From Callipepla californica brunnescens (lineage: Eukaryota; Chordata; Aves; Galliformes; Odontophoridae): a stretch of DNA of 64,000 bases. Under the pieces are notes generated by a model. It did no database searches. It was not told where the DNA came from and saw nothing but the letters and a program-made list of their open reading frames with translations. Of this stretch, positions 24,546 to 38,193 are shown in pieces; the stretch's first letter is position 1; every line of letters starts with the position of its first letter. The stretch spans positions 1,178,001 through 1,242,000 of the forward strand of contig JALIRH010000077.1 in NCBI GenBank assembly GCA_023055505.1, written 5' to 3'. The position numbers were made by a program, and so were the translations under genes.

Positions 24546-27500
24546 CATTAGCCTCAGCCCAGTGTCCCCACCTCTGTCATCAGAGAAAAATGGAAACACC
24601 AAAAATTCTAGAGGTTATGAACAGCAATAGATTCAAATATAGATAAATGTTTCTGGGCAACAAAGTAAGCCCAGGGCTCCCACTGTTTGCAACACATCCA
24701 TACTTAAGAATTTATCACATTCATTTATCAATTGCTTTGATGCAATGGTATGCAACATTTAAAATTTTCTGTCAAAGAATTTGGCTAAATTTCTGTTGCC
24801 CTGTGCAGCAGCTGGGACAAAATAAATGCAGTGTAACATGGCTTTGCTGCTCCATGTGCTGAAACATTCTCACAGCTACGAAGAGGAGACACATTACCCA
24901 CCTTTATCAAGGAGGGGTGCACAAACAGAAAAGGTTTGAAGTAAAAATGTGAGTCAATCAGTGTAAAAGCAGGGTTCCTTCAGCACATTACCGTGTTTCA
25001 GACTCCACCAGATTCCGTCAGCATCAGACCTATCTGCTAGCTCTGTACTGAAGCCATTTCTGTACAACTCACGTCAGCTGCTTCCAGACACGTTGATTCA
25101 CTGACATTTATTTTGGCAGGCTTCCTTTTCTGCAGACATTGTTGGTACAAAAATACCCTATAAACTCAGGAGTAACTTGGGAAGAAAAAAACACAACACA
25201 ACAAACCTCACTGCTTACCAGATTTATGACCTCTGATGTGCGCTCATTTAAATGTACTTCAAGAAACAGAAGCAGACAGATTAATCCTGTAAAATCAAAA
25301 AGCTTAAAAAGAAAAGGGTAATGACATATGGTTAGGGTGAAAAGTGAATTCCTGCTAGTAATTTTCCTAAAGATTGTGTGGGTTTGTCAACAGTTTACCG
25401 GGCTGGAAACACGACACTAAAGGCAGTCTGGGTTCTCATGAATGTTGAAACTTCTGGGGCAAGAAATGAAAAAACGGGGAGAGAATGGAGGAGATTTCAG
25501 TAACCCCAGTCCTCACCATGTCTACCCAGCATCTGAAGCCTTGTCCTGAGCCCCACCATGGCTGTAATTAAAGCAATTAGGCAGCCTGCTGTCCCATCAC
25601 AGCAGGTCCAACAGCAAGGAATGCACCAGAACCAGAGCAGATGGCAGCTGTCCTACACCAGGGCTTCCCAACCACCACCACTTCTGGAAAGAAATCCTAA
25701 TTATGCAAGTTAAAAGAAGTGGTTTAACGCATTATTAAGGCTTCCAGGTTAGGATACTCGAGCAGCCAAAATCACTCCAATCCTTTCTGTTCTGGCAAAT
25801 CATGCTCCTAGAGAAGAGTGGAAGCAATGGGAGCTTTCCGCAGGAGGCTTTTCTCCTTCTACCAAGTTTCTCCTACTTCCAATTCAGCAGTGCTGCTGTG
25901 GGCACTCAAGACTGTTAGGCCAACACGTGCTGGGACTGCCAAACCCCAGGGTGCCCCTCCAGGAACCCCTCAGGATTAAAATACAAGAAAGCCTGCAGTC
26001 AGTCGGCATTTTTTGAGCAAACTAGAATTGGGCTGTTTGCGTGGGAATCTTGTTTTTAGGATTATTTAAAGATGCCACAGGCCAGGTCAAATGATCCTCT
26101 AGAAACTCACAGGGTGGCACGGTAGAGGATCAAAGGTTTTTTGCTTAAACCCTTTGGTCTCAGATCAAAACACGAACAATGACTCAAGATCTCATCCACA
26201 TGTAGAGCATCCTTGCCAGGCTCTGGGGGAAAGAAGGCTCAAAAAGGCAGCTACGTGAAGCTGCTTGAACACTTGAGAGGTGATAATCAGACTCAGCTAC
26301 CATTACAAGACAAATGGTATTTATCGCAGCTCCACAATTCCTGCTGAGCCATTAGCAATAAAAACATGATCTTTAAGATGCAAAGAAAACAGTCTTGCTT
26401 AGAAAGTCCATTTGAACACATTGTTTTGCTTTTTCTCTTAGAGACATCAGCACTCACCAGCTTTCAGAAGACAGTGACTTAAAAACAAAGCATATTCATG
26501 TACAGCAATTAGGATAATTCTTATGACAGAACACTAACCAAATTAATTCTACCTAAAAGTGACTTTTTTATGCTTTCTTTTTTTTTTTTGAGATCAAGCT
26601 TATTGTTTAAACTACCTATATAATCTTTTTGAAAACCTAGAGCAAGACAACACATTATCATACTCTAAAAGGATTTTATTGTCAAATGAATATATTAAAG
26701 GAAGTGATTACTGCTGCCAGCAAAATTGCTGCACCTTACAGAGCTGGGAGAAGCAATCTATACCATTTGCCTTAGTCACATATGTAACTGTTTCCATGAT
26801 GAGATAAGTGTTTATCCAATACTTTATTGGCCTATTTGTCTCTAAATTCAATTTGTGTGTAACATCATGTACTCTGTATTAGTTCTCATCTCTCCTTGAT
26901 TTTTTTTCGGTGCGCATGTGGCACATCACAGCTTCCTTCCTACTCCCAGAGTTACTCACTGGCTTCTGTGTAGCCCCATCAGTGCCCAACCTGGGGTACT
27001 TAATAAAATATTTGTCAGGAGGGAAAGAATCGCACTTTGATGGGAGGGAAGAAATTCTGCATAAACCACAGAAGAGGGAATGATTTAACAACCGGAGTTA
27101 AACACACAAATGTTCAGCAGTGGTATATTTGTGAAAAAATTAGCTAAAAATGATTTACATAAATAGCTGTATTAAAAATTAACAGTTACTGCAATCGTTA
27201 AGGACTTCTGAAGAGAAATTAATTGCATTTTTTACATTTGAATGGTGTAGGTTTTGCACAGGGTAATAAACCTGGTCGCCTTAATTTTGTATGAATTGCA
27301 CTCCTCAAACACGAGCCAGTGACTTTGTACAAAAACAGAGTTTGCTGGGAATCATTTGTTAAATGTCCAAACAAGGCAGAAGCAGAGTTCCGTCTGCAGC
27401 CCAGCAGAGTGGCAGCAGGGCACTGAGCACAAAGCCTATGCAGACACTACTCTGCACAAACCTCTGGTTTCCTCTGGAAAAATGCAGGTATTTGAGTGGG

Positions 27501-28454
27501 AAGAATGCATTGGCCTGGAAAACTGCTGGAAGAGGCTGCTGCAGTCTTGCTGGGGTACGGATCACCTGGACGTGAGGATTGGAGCACCAACACAGCTGTT
27601 AATCTTATCTTGCGGCATGGCCCATCTTGGGAGCGATGGCAACATTCCAACATTTCTGACTATTTTACTTTTTAAACAATTAAGCAAGTTAAATATATTA
27701 AATGCAATAAAATGCATTAATAATAACAAAAAAAACCCTTAAAGCATTACTTATCTCTTCCTTGATGCAAGCCAAAAATCTCTGGAGTTAAGACACAGCA
27801 AATTTATAACCAAACCGTAAAACAGTATTTGGTTTTTGAACCTCCTTAATAGCTGCAGTGGTAATCAGCTACAATTTCATACTTTCTAGGTAATTTCTCC
27901 CTGCTTCTCTCTTTTTTTTTTTTTCCCTTTTATTTTTATCTTGTAATTTGAAAAAGAAGGAAAACTATCCTAAGTCTAAGCTGCCACTAAACAGCAACTG
28001 TTGGCAAGTGCTTGCCGCTGCAATGGTTATGCATAACTAATTCAATTACAGTACTGGCAAACAGAAGCAGGAATACCCTGTAAATCACAGCTAGCTGCAG
28101 GAGCCATCTCAATATCTAACCACCAGCCACTGCAGTTCCTGCTATTAACCAGTGCCTCTGCTGATTCCATGGCAGCTCCACCAGCAGCGACCAATTGAAG
28201 CCAACCTGCTCCAACTGCTTGGCAAGCAGGAGCTGCTGGCTGACAGCACTTTGTCACAGCAGCTCTGTGGTGGCCCTTAGAGCTGCTCACCTGGCAAACT
28301 GTTCCAGCTCTGTCAGGCTGAGCTCACTACCATGCAACCCTGTTAGTGTGATCTGCCCTCTCGCCCTTTGATGCTCAGCTCAACGCTGCATACTCTGCAA
28401 AGCCAACACTGAAAACACCTCAACTGCCAGCAGCCTTCTGCCCACCTATGACCA

Positions 28455-28527
28455 GTGAGAGGTGTCCTTGCCTATAGCAGGGGGGTTGGAACTAGATAAT
28501 CTTAAAGGTCCCTTCAAACCCAAACCA
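28455..28527 (+). mobile_element. CR1 LINE 3' end (first of two abutting copies)
   Basis: Forward CR1 tail 'GGGGGGTTGGAACTAGATAA', 'TCTTAAAGGTCCCTTCAAAC', ending at CAAACCAGG without a clear terminal octamer repeat. A second CR1 copy begins directly after it. Confidence 0.88.
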
Positions 28528-29147
28528 GGTCAACACTATCCTGGGCTCCATCAGAAGAGAGGTGGCCAGCAAAGACAGGGAGGTGTTTGTTCTTCTCTAC
28601 TCTGCCCTCAAGAGGCCTCACCTACAGTACTGTGTCCTGGTTTGGGGGTCCCAGTACAGGAAAGATGTGGAGCTGCTGGACAGAGTCCAGAGGAGGGTCA
28701 TGAAGATGATCAGAGGACTGGAGCACCTCCCCCACAAGACAGGCTGAGGGAGCTGGGCTTGTTCAGCCCGGAGAAGAGAAGGCTGCGAGAAGACCTCACT
28801 GCAGCCTCCAGTATTTAAAAGAGGATCATAAACAAAAGGGGATTCAACTTTCTCAAGGGTAGACAGTGATAGGACAAGAGGAAAAAGTTTTAAGCTCAAA
28901 GGGGGATGGTTTAGATTGGATGTCAGGGGGAAGTTCTTCACAGAAAGAATGGAGAGGTGCTGGAACAGGATGCCCAGAGATGCTGTGGATACCCCATCCC
29001 TGGAGGTGTTCAAGAGCAGGTGGGATAAAGCCCTGGGCAACCTGGTCTAGTACCAGAGCTGGAGGTTGGCAGCCCTGCCTGTGGCATGGGGGTTGGAATT
29101 TGGTGATCCTTGGGGTCCCTTCCAACCCAAGCCATTACCATACCATA
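28528..29147 (+). mobile_element. CR1 LINE, about 620 bp including 3' region
   Basis: Forward CR1 with the end of ORF2 and the 3' region: 'CCTGGGCTCCATCAGAAGAG', 'GTGGCCAGCAAAGACAGG', 'CTACTCTGCCCTCAAGAGGC', 'AGGAAAGATGTGGAGCTGCT', 'GGAGGTGTTCAAGAGCAGGT', and the tail 'GGGTCCCTTCCAACCCAAGC' ending in a CATTACCATACC-type degenerate terminal repeat. The coding part is interrupted and non-functional. Confidence 0.95.
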
Positions 29148-31247
29148 AAACAGAGCAGTGAGCTGTCCTCGCAAGCCCCCTACTAAAGTCACAGACAATT
29201 TTTACCTGAGTCTTTCGAGAGTCTTGGCTTCCTGCCATAATACTTCCACAGAAACCAATGCACGGATAAATGACAGCAGAAATCAAACCACTGCTCAGCA
29301 CTTAGTTTGACGTGAAATTCCAAACTCTGATCTTCAGATGTAAAAGGTCAAAGTACACACGGGAAACCAGATTATGACTCATTACCTCAAGTATGACATA
29401 GTTAACTCTCCCGTTTAACTTCATTATAAATAAAACAACACCTGTAAGATTACAGCAAGAAACCTGACTGCTGTTCTCAAGGCAAAGAGCTGAAAAGCAG
29501 AGGAAGGCCCTTCCTATGCGTTACAGTCATGGCAGTGTCAGACCACTAGAGCTACCAGAGAAAACTGAAAGACAAAATAAAAGTATTCTGAGTGACTGAG
29601 GTGACACCAATGATAGCAATAATAAAATAGTGCAAATTTCTTCAAAATAAGACACCTCTGTGTTAAGCTCTGGCAAGAGCTCATCTGTACCAGGGACTCA
29701 AACAAGGTTCCCAAATTTTTTTTGCTATGCAATATTTACCAATGACAATCCTTGCTCGTGTCCAGTTTTGGGTCTGACTTCCTTGAACAACATGCCTGTA
29801 CTGCTGTGAAACATTCTACCTCCTTTCAAGTAGTGTCAAAGCATGTTGGGACTGTCATCAGAGGAAGTTCAGCTGACAAAAGATTTCATGAGCTAGAGAT
29901 GTTAAAGCTGCAACAGTTTTTGAATCAAGAAAATCACTACCTCTTGCAGAATCCGATTTGTATTTGAAACTAAAAAGCTGTCAGAGTGAAAACTGTGGGG
30001 TACAAAATTCCAGCACAGCCTTTTTCATACTTGCTTGTCCTCAGAATTCTCTTGCTATTCAGCATTGCCAGCAGCCTGTTACTCTAGTAAAAGTATAGTG
30101 ATGAAAATGTCGCTTTAAAAAAACTAAAACATCTTCAAAGATTCAGCATCACCTTCTGATCACCTCCCGATCAAAAGTTCTGCAGCACTTTTATTAGATT
30201 GTTCCCAACGCTACAGCAGAAACAATCAGAATTTGTTCACGTTTCTCAAAGGCAGATCAAATGCTATCATCCCACCTGAGTAGATGCTGCACATTCTGTA
30301 TAAAAATATTCTGTATTAGAGATATAAAACCTTTGTTTACTCACATGCTCATCTCTTGAGTTGCACATTATTTCAACAACAATTTCAGAAACCTCAGCTT
30401 CAATAAGGAAACAAAATTTCCCATTTAACCCCCCAGTTTGTTTGTTTTTTTCCAAATACTCTGGAATAGCTTTGAAATTAAGGAAAATCTGGCTTCTTGA
30501 AGTGATGTCAACTATTCACAGTATTTTCTATAAGCAGAAAAGCCAGCAATGGACTTAAAATATAGTCAGTCTTTCTGCCACTTGTTCTCAGGTACAAATA
30601 CTTAACATTAATCTATAGTGGAAGTAGATGGAAGAAATATTTTGTGGGGACTAGAATGCCTTACTAGCTGATGGACATCACGAATTCTTGTTTGCCACAG
30701 TCTCTTCTCAGGGCTTTAGAGCACCTTTTAAATAAGAACAACAAAAAGAGGATTGTAGGATAACAAAACATTCTTTTGTTACGTTGCATGACATTCATTA
30801 GCTGCGTGTATTTTTCTGTGCACCTATCTCAGCAGTAACTGATACAACTGCTGTTTGAAAAGAAAAGAAATGCATTGTCTAGTTTACTACATTTGTGATG
30901 AAAATGTGTGTGTGTGAGGATTGTTTTCCTTAGGACAAAATGAGTATTTCGTTTCCATAGTCATTTAAATGCTACAGCCTTGCACTCTGCTGCAGCACTG
31001 CAGTAGAATGTGATATGCTCTGTTGAAGATGCATCCCTTTTTGATACCCAAGGAAGACCTTAGATTGACACAGATTTCACTGGCCCAGGCAAGAATATCT
31101 ACCATATGGTTAAAGCCATAAAGAGAAAAGAATCTACAACGTTCACTATTTTCAGCATTTGGAGGAGAGGAGCTAGAAACCAAAGGACCACACTTGATCA
31201 CCCCTTTTGATTGCCTATGAACACAAAGATGCTTCAGCACAAAGGTA

Positions 31248-31608
31248 CTGTAGAATCATTGAAGTTGAAAAAGACCACTAAGGCCATCATGCCACTGAAC
31301 TGTGGGCCTCAGTGCTACATCTACATGTTTCTTGAACACCTTCAGGGAGGTTGATTCCAACACCTCCATTGGCAACGTGTTCCCATGCATTACTACTCTT
31401 CTAGAGAAAAATGTTTCCCTATTACCCAATCTGAAGCTCCCATGGTTCAACTGAAGGCCATCACCTCTTGTCACTGATAACCTGGGAGCAGAGGCCAACC
31501 CACACCTTCCCCCAACCTTCCATCAGGGAGTTGTCGAGAGCAATCAGGTTTCCGCTGAGCCTCCTCCAGACTGAACCATCCCACCTCCCTCAGCTGCTCC
31601 TCATGTGA
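31248..31608 (-). mobile_element. CR1 LINE 3' fragment
   Basis: Reverse CR1 from 'GTAGAATCATTGAAGTTGAA' and 'AAAGACCACTAAGGCCATCA' to 'CAGACTGAACCATCCCACCT' and 'CCCTCAGCTGCTCCTCAT'. Confidence 0.93.
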
Positions 31609-32719
31609 TGTATTTTTTCCTATAGTAGTCTAAACTTTGGCCAACCAGTAAACTGTGCTATTTGTTGCTGCCTGAAGGCAATCACACAGAGCACCAAATG
31701 GTTGCCAGCCCTTGCTTACTTCATTCCCCACAACAGAAGATCTTTGCTCTTTTGTATCACTTGATGCAAGAAGCTAAGTCTAGATGCTCGTAGGTTGGGA
31801 ATTAGTTTAAACCTGTCTCTCCATGACCTTTACATCACATAAAAGTTGCACAGTTAAGGAAAAAGCCATGAGAAACAAGCCACAGTTAACATGAGTTGCA
31901 TACCTTTTTGATGTGAAAGCAGGAGACGGATCCATAGCTCAGCCTCTGATCAAGCATTATTTTTCCTTCCCATTCTCTCACAATTGGGCTGTACTCCTTT
32001 CTCTTTTAATATACCCCTCGGCTTACAGGCTCTGATTGATTCCCTCCTTTGTACAATTTTTCAAGGATCCCACCTCACTGAGAGAGACAAACTCTGACAA
32101 GTACCTCTACGTGCTGGCAGCACTATAAAAGTGCTAGCACAAAACAGTGCCCTGACTGCCCACAGAAGCAGGAACTCACTTGGGTTATTCAGAGCACAGA
32201 GTTTCATACAAAGGGTACAAAATCAGGGCTGTTAGACAGTGTTAAGTAAGAGTTGGTATCAAACATACAAACACATACAGTGTATCCGATCACAAGGAAA
32301 AGGAGGAAATCAAAAGAGTTGGCCTACTAGCTATATCATCTACTACTCATGGAAGTGTTTCAGGTTTTCAAGCCAAATCCGTCACTGTTAGATGAGATTC
32401 AGGAGAAAAACAAGCGGAGCGAAGAGATAATTAAGAGATCGTGCTGTACCTCAACAGTATTTTTTTTGTTTAGTACAAGGAAAACACTGGCTCAGTTTAG
32501 GATCCATCCATTTTGGTAACAGCAATCTTACATTTAATTGTAAATAAACACTCTCTCCTTCTGTCAGAATAATGAAGTGTAAATAAGTAACCAGTTCAGA
32601 AGTTAATGCTACCCCTACTCATTTTGCTGCTACTTCACTGAAGTTACAGGGAAAATACAACAAATTTGAGTCTTGGTGTGTGGGAAGTGTCACACATCTG
32701 TATACAACCCTGCATGGCA

Positions 32720-32880
32720 CTACAGAATCACAGAACAGTTTGAGCTGGAAAAGATCCTTAAAGGCCATCTAGTCCAACTCACCCTGCAACACCTACAGCT
32801 ACATTAGGGTGCTCAGAGTCCCATCCAGACTTACATTGAGTGTCTCCAGCAACAGGGCTTCACCCACCTCTCTGACCAAT
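32720..32880 (-). mobile_element. CR1 LINE 3' fragment
   Basis: Reverse CR1: 'ACAGAATCACAGAACAGTTT', 'GAGCTGGAAAAGATCC', 'GGCCATCTAGTCCAACTCAC', 'GGGTGCTCAGAGTCCCATCC'. It belongs to a different CR1 subtype from the neighbour at 33099, judging by the sequence after the tail. Confidence 0.92.
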
Positions 32881-33098
32881 AAAATGGCTCTCCATAATTT
32901 AGAAATGTTGGTCCACCATGTCCCATTAACAATGGTCTCAGTCACCTATACTGAGCAGGTTTACATTTTGTTTTCCTGCTAGTCAAAGATGACTAAAGTT
33001 ATCAGTGATAGAAGAATGAGAATATGCTGAGAAGACGGAGAGTATACGTCATTTTATTTTCAAGACTACTCAGCAAGTGACTGCAGAAGATAAAAGTA

Positions 33099-33300
33099 AA
33101 TCACAGAATCATCAAGTTTGGAAAAGACCTTCAAGATCATCCCGTCCAACTATCCACAGATCACCAATATCTCTCTAAACCAAGTCCCTCAACTCAACAT
33201 CTAAATGCTCCTTGAGCACCTCCAGGGTTGGTGACTCTACCACCTCTCAGGGCAGTCCATTTCAGTGCCTCTTTTGGAGAAGCAGTACTTCCTAAGAGCC
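33099..33300 (-). mobile_element. CR1 LINE 3' fragment
   Basis: Reverse CR1: 'CACAGAATCATCAAGTTTGG', 'AAAAGACCTTCAAGATCATC', 'CCTTGAGCACCTCCAGGGTT', 'GGTGACTCTACCACCTCTCA'. Confidence 0.93.
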
Positions 33301-35806
33301 TAGTTTCCCATTTAGAATGGTAATTTGAGAAATTTCTACTGTATTTTATTAATTTTCTTAAAATTTCCACTTGGAAAACTACTCATTTAGTTCTATTCAC
33401 CTGAACTCAAGAACAGACATTCATTTAATTAATACTTCTTAACACTCTAATTGGAATGAGCATTGTACTTAAATAACAGAGCAATTACTTCATATTTTAG
33501 AGGACAAAATAAACGAGCTAGCACCGACTGCTGCAGATGCTTGTGTTAAAACAATAAATTACAGCCTGGTTTTCTGCAACAAGCACTTCTTAACTGTTTC
33601 TAATTTTACTTCAGTAAAACATACAGTCATCTTTGCTGCCATCCACTAGTAACAGCTTCTTCTTATGACCTATTCTACTTTGCCTTTCAGCGAAGTCAGG
33701 GAGATTTCTGTCATGAATTTTAACCAAAGCAGGTAAAACATGTAAAAGAGTAGCTTCTACCTTGTGTTTCTTTGATTGTCCTTTGCTGTTCTCTGACCAC
33801 ATTTCCCGAGTTATGTGTTTCTGTCAAGTAAAAGCAGATTTCCCTCTTTGTGCCTAAATATTCCTTACCCATATGCCTGCTCTGTCTCATGCATTTCTTA
33901 TCTCCTTTGCTGGTAAGAAGGAATATAACTAAAGAACTAGGAATGTCTTAAAATAACACACAAGATTTCACATTCTGTTCTCATTTTGTGTGATAAACTC
34001 ATATTACCCTTTTATATTTGTTCCTTACATTTCATTTTTTCATCCACAAAATGCTCCCTTATGCAAATAACTTTGCTATGCAGTGTTCTTTCTCTACTCC
34101 AACACCTTTGTGCGGAATTGTATCTTCAGTACTTTTGAAGTCCATATATTTGACATGGTTTTCTATTTTGTATGGTTGAGGACACCAGAATTTCCGTTTA
34201 AGGTTTGTGGCCAGAAGCAACTACTAGCAAAATGTGTACGGAAAAAAAAGATACTAACAAAAGTATTACCCCTCATACCTGGTCTCAGATCTTCCTAACT
34301 GCAATACTATTTCTACACCTTTAGTTTGGGCATTTACACTTTCCTTTTCATTGAATCATGCAGACATCTAGCTATACGTAACCGTCCATTTTACAGAGTG
34401 GAAACCTGGTGGACCTTGAAACTTCAATGCAAAAGATGGAGGAAAAGAAATGTATGTATAAAAATCCTTTTCTTGAATGCACTATTTCCAACATACATCA
34501 GTGTCTTACTACTCACTTGGTAACTTCTTTCCAGCAGGCAACATCTCCTGCTGCCCACTGAGCAGCAGCATCCTTGCTGCCCCAGTTCATAGCTCTCCTC
34601 CTACCTATTACAGTCTAAAGTGCTATTTGCCTGTAGAAGAAGATGGACATGGGCCAGATTTAAGCACCAGGATGATTCCTTTCCAAGTGAATTTCAGTAA
34701 AAATTCCCAGTTGTTTGCTTGGACTGCTGTACGCATTTCTAGGAAAAGACTAACATGAAAATTCTGGAGCCTAAAATAGCTTAGGAAAAGAATTTATGTA
34801 AAATAAATAAGCAAATAAAAACAAAACAATAGCCCTCTGAACTACGTCACAACATAAGAAAACTTTTTTGGCAGTCTTCTATCCAATAATCAATGCTTAA
34901 CTGTATCCCACTTCTTGGCTGCCCCTGGGTTGGCTTTGGGGAGGATTGCCATAGAACAACAACAAAAAAAGCAGTGTACAATTTAAACAAGCTCTGATAT
35001 TCCCTGTTTCATTCCCAGTACTCTGAGTACACTTTGAGGTCAACATAAAACTCCTGGCGGGCCATATATCCGTGCCCTTTCATGCATAAGCTGGAATCAG
35101 CAACTTGAAAGATAGTCCACTAACAAACTGAAAAAGATGCAGGGGGCCTGCTGAGGTAACAAAATTGAGGCAGAGGAAACAAGCTGAGTTGGAAAGTTCT
35201 AGCAAACCAACCTGCCTCCAGCACATGACTGCACCACAAAGCATTTTTAAGAAAAAAAAATATACAGCTTTTACTCTTAGCTAGCTTTTCTGCCGGAGGC
35301 TAATTACATTCCAGATCTTATCTTTCCTTGAATTTTCTTATTTCATTCTTTGCTTTTTATCTACAAATAATCCATTTTACTCAGAAATTGTGTCTGAGTG
35401 CACAGACCTGAAAGTGCTTCCCTAGTTTTCAAACACAACAGTATTACCTGAACATTAACATATATAAAATGACAGCTAGACATTTTCAACTGATGGCCAT
35501 GCAGATTCAGCATGAATCTCCACATCAGCCATGCATCCATGACTGCTGGAATATGGGGCCAACACAAGTACATCATACACACACGGAGATCATCAGACTT
35601 GCAATTGTCATCAAACACTAACTTTACAAAAAGAATTACCCGCTCTGTGTTCACCATACTTGTTTGTAAAAACTAAACATAGGGAAATTACTGCCCTCAG
35701 CTCAAGTAGGTTTAGAAGAAACATATTCCACACCTCCTGTGAAAATCCAAACCAGTAAGTACTTCTCTACTGGAAATGAGCATTAATATAAACACTCCAG
35801 ACTCAC

Positions 35807-35934
35807 CTTAACTTTAAGCACTGACGAAAACATCTTAGCATCTTCAGACACTCCTCCAATGTACATTTTTTTGGTAAAGACGGGTGCATGATCATTTTCA
35901 TCCTTCACTTCAATGAACACCTTGGCCGTATTAC
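35807..35934 (-). CDS. PCDH15: PCDH15 exon: EC10 end and EC11 start
   Basis: Two bases complete the Ser codon, then 42 codons ([19 protein letters not shown] to VLKVK), ending in phase 0. The acceptor is GGTTTTAG and the donor is AAG|GTGAGT. The DENDHAPVF sequence is a near-canonical inter-repeat calcium linker (DxNDNAPxF) between EC10 and EC11, in contrast to the acid-poor EC9-EC10 linker. It is followed by the EC11 opening strand [10 protein letters not shown], whose SED acidic residue fits the base of EC11. Confidence 0.95.
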
Positions 35935-38023
35935 CTAAAACCAGGAAAGAAAAGCATAGCTAGACCATTTGGCAGTTGATCTTTATCACCCATTGCAGTT
36001 TACAGGTTTACAGCCCAAATGGATTTTGTGAAAAATGTGCACAGATAACACTGCAGAAATAAACATGTAAGAAATAACAATACATCTGGCATTAAAAACA
36101 CGAGCTTGAATGAAGTTAAGGGATTTTATGCTTTTCCTACCTTTCTTTGCCATTTTTTTCCTACAGAAAATGAGTGTACACCTGCATTTTGCTACTACGG
36201 CTGTGTGAACTCGCACGTAGGCAGAAAGCTGCCATGGCATTCTTTAGAAAGCAAGCAACCAGGGAGGAATAGAAGAAAAGACCCGTAACTAATTTTTCAA
36301 ATGAATAGAAAAGCAGAAAACAGAAGAGCATACTTCAGTAACACAGATCTGGTCACATTAAATTCTCACAAGCATTACAAAGAGGTAATGAACGTGCAGT
36401 GTATACTAACAACTAAGCTATAAAGAAAACCTCACCTTTTCCCCTTCATGTGCAACTCGCTTAATATATTTTAATTCACACTAACTTCCGTGCAACTATT
36501 TAATGAGGGCTTCTGCAGCACTGCCTGTATACACCAGTTGAACAACATGAACATGGCAAGTCAATACAGCCCCATCTACACCTGCTTAAGCACAAGTATT
36601 AAAGGCTCAATACATCTGCAAGAAAAAATTACAGTGGTTAAATAGTTACTGCTCCACCATCAAACAATTAGCACCTCCTTCCTCCTATAAGGAAAAACGG
36701 TCCAGCAAAAACTATGAACCTACTGCAAAGAAAGGTTCAGCTGCACAGTAAATGATACCAAGATTTGTTTTCCTCTTTCAGAATTGTGGAATCCAGAAAT
36801 AATGCTGGAAATGATGGCATCCAGTTCATTAAAACCACATTTTAAAGTGATAAATTGACTCGTTTCAGAGATGATTTTCCCAGCCTCCTTCAGTGCCAGT
36901 GTAATTTAGATGTTGCACAGGTGCCATGCTGATTGGCACTAGTTTCCAAAAGCAGGCTCATTTAGAAAGAGCTTAGTGCTTCTCCGGCTGGGGGGAAAAG
37001 CTTGTTACAGCCAGACTGTATCTCAGACTGCCCACGTCATGCACAGCACTGCAGGTGAGGGGTCCAGCTGATGGAAAACAAATACGGGATTCAAAACATC
37101 AGTGGGGATTTGAGAAAACTGTTTAAAACATCATCCACCATATTAGAATGTAAAGAAGAAGAAAAAAGAAAGGATAAAAAAAAAAAGGGAAATGACATTT
37201 CCTCTGAGGAATAATGATCTTTATACTTATACTGATCTGCACAAAAGGTGAAACTACCTGATTACTTTTTTGAAGCTCTCTCTTTAAACTCATGAAATAA
37301 CAGGCCAACAAAAAAAAAGATTTTAAATATGTGACATAGTGTTGACATAGTGATCTATCTGCAATCACGTTCAGTTTGCTTATTTTTAAAGAATGCTTCC
37401 ATATTATTTATTGTGGTTAAGAGAAATGTCTGCCCAAGAGCTGTTGTAAGACTGTATGAGAATCCAATCCCAGTTAAAAACTACAGCCCCATAGAGAAAA
37501 ATGAGGTTTCCAGGAAGGCTTCCTTGTGGCAGCTCCACCCTTCTAGGAAGAAGGCAATTTCAGCAGGATCACGGCACTGCAAAGAGTGAGCCTGCCCTGC
37601 TGAGCTAATAAACAGTTCCATCAATGGCTGGCACCAGTTTTCTGCTGTAGGGAAGAGCTCAACTGTGCTGGCAGGAGCAGTGTTTGCTAACCCACACCAG
37701 CTCTCCGTAATGCTCATCAAATATCTTATGTATAGGGCTCACAAGTGGCATCATTTTAAGCCTGTTTTGGTGAGGAGGCTGAGCCTCGTGCAAAGTTTGC
37801 TTTGCAATTTGCTCAAAACCATTTGTTTAATTTGCTAGTCGTTCTCTGAGCTGCCAAAATGCTGATTTGTTCAGCAATGGTTGAACACTTTGAAAATGAG
37901 AACATTATTACACAAAGCTCAAAGCAAACAAAATACTCTGCGTATTTCCAGACCGACATCAGTATCGCTGGTGTTCGAATTAAACATATACCTCTGCTCT
38001 ATCTTACAGACCAGTACATACAA

Positions 38024-38193
38024 TGTACAGAATCACACAACCGTTGGAGTTGAAAGGGACTTTCAAAGGTCATCTAGTCCAACTCCCCTGCAATGAACAG
38101 GGACATCTACAGATAGATCAGGTAGCCCAGCCTCACCTTGGAAGTTTCCAGGGATAGGCATCCACCAGCTCTCTGGGCAGCCTGTGTCAGTGC
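38024..38193 (-). mobile_element. CR1 LINE 3' fragment
   Basis: Reverse CR1: 'ACAGAATCACACAACCGTTG', 'GAGTTGAAAGGGACTTTCAA', 'GGTCATCTAGTCCAACTCCC', 'CCACCAGCTCTCTGGGCAGC'. Confidence 0.93.

Larger units (their letters stand above)
19990..35806 (-). other. PCDH15 intron, 15.8 kb, the most CR1-rich in the window
   Basis: Largest intron in the window. It carries seven CR1 fragments (23200, 24408, 28455, 28528, 31248, 32720 and 33099 starts). Between them, 19990-23199, 24546-28454, 29148-31247 and 33301-35806 are AT-rich sequence with no gene I can support. Confidence 0.85.

Noticed and set aside
27356..27742. Plus-strand 128-codon open frame
   Set aside because: Starts at TTG with no ATG near its beginning, no recognised domain, and overlaps open frames on both strands; best explained by chance.
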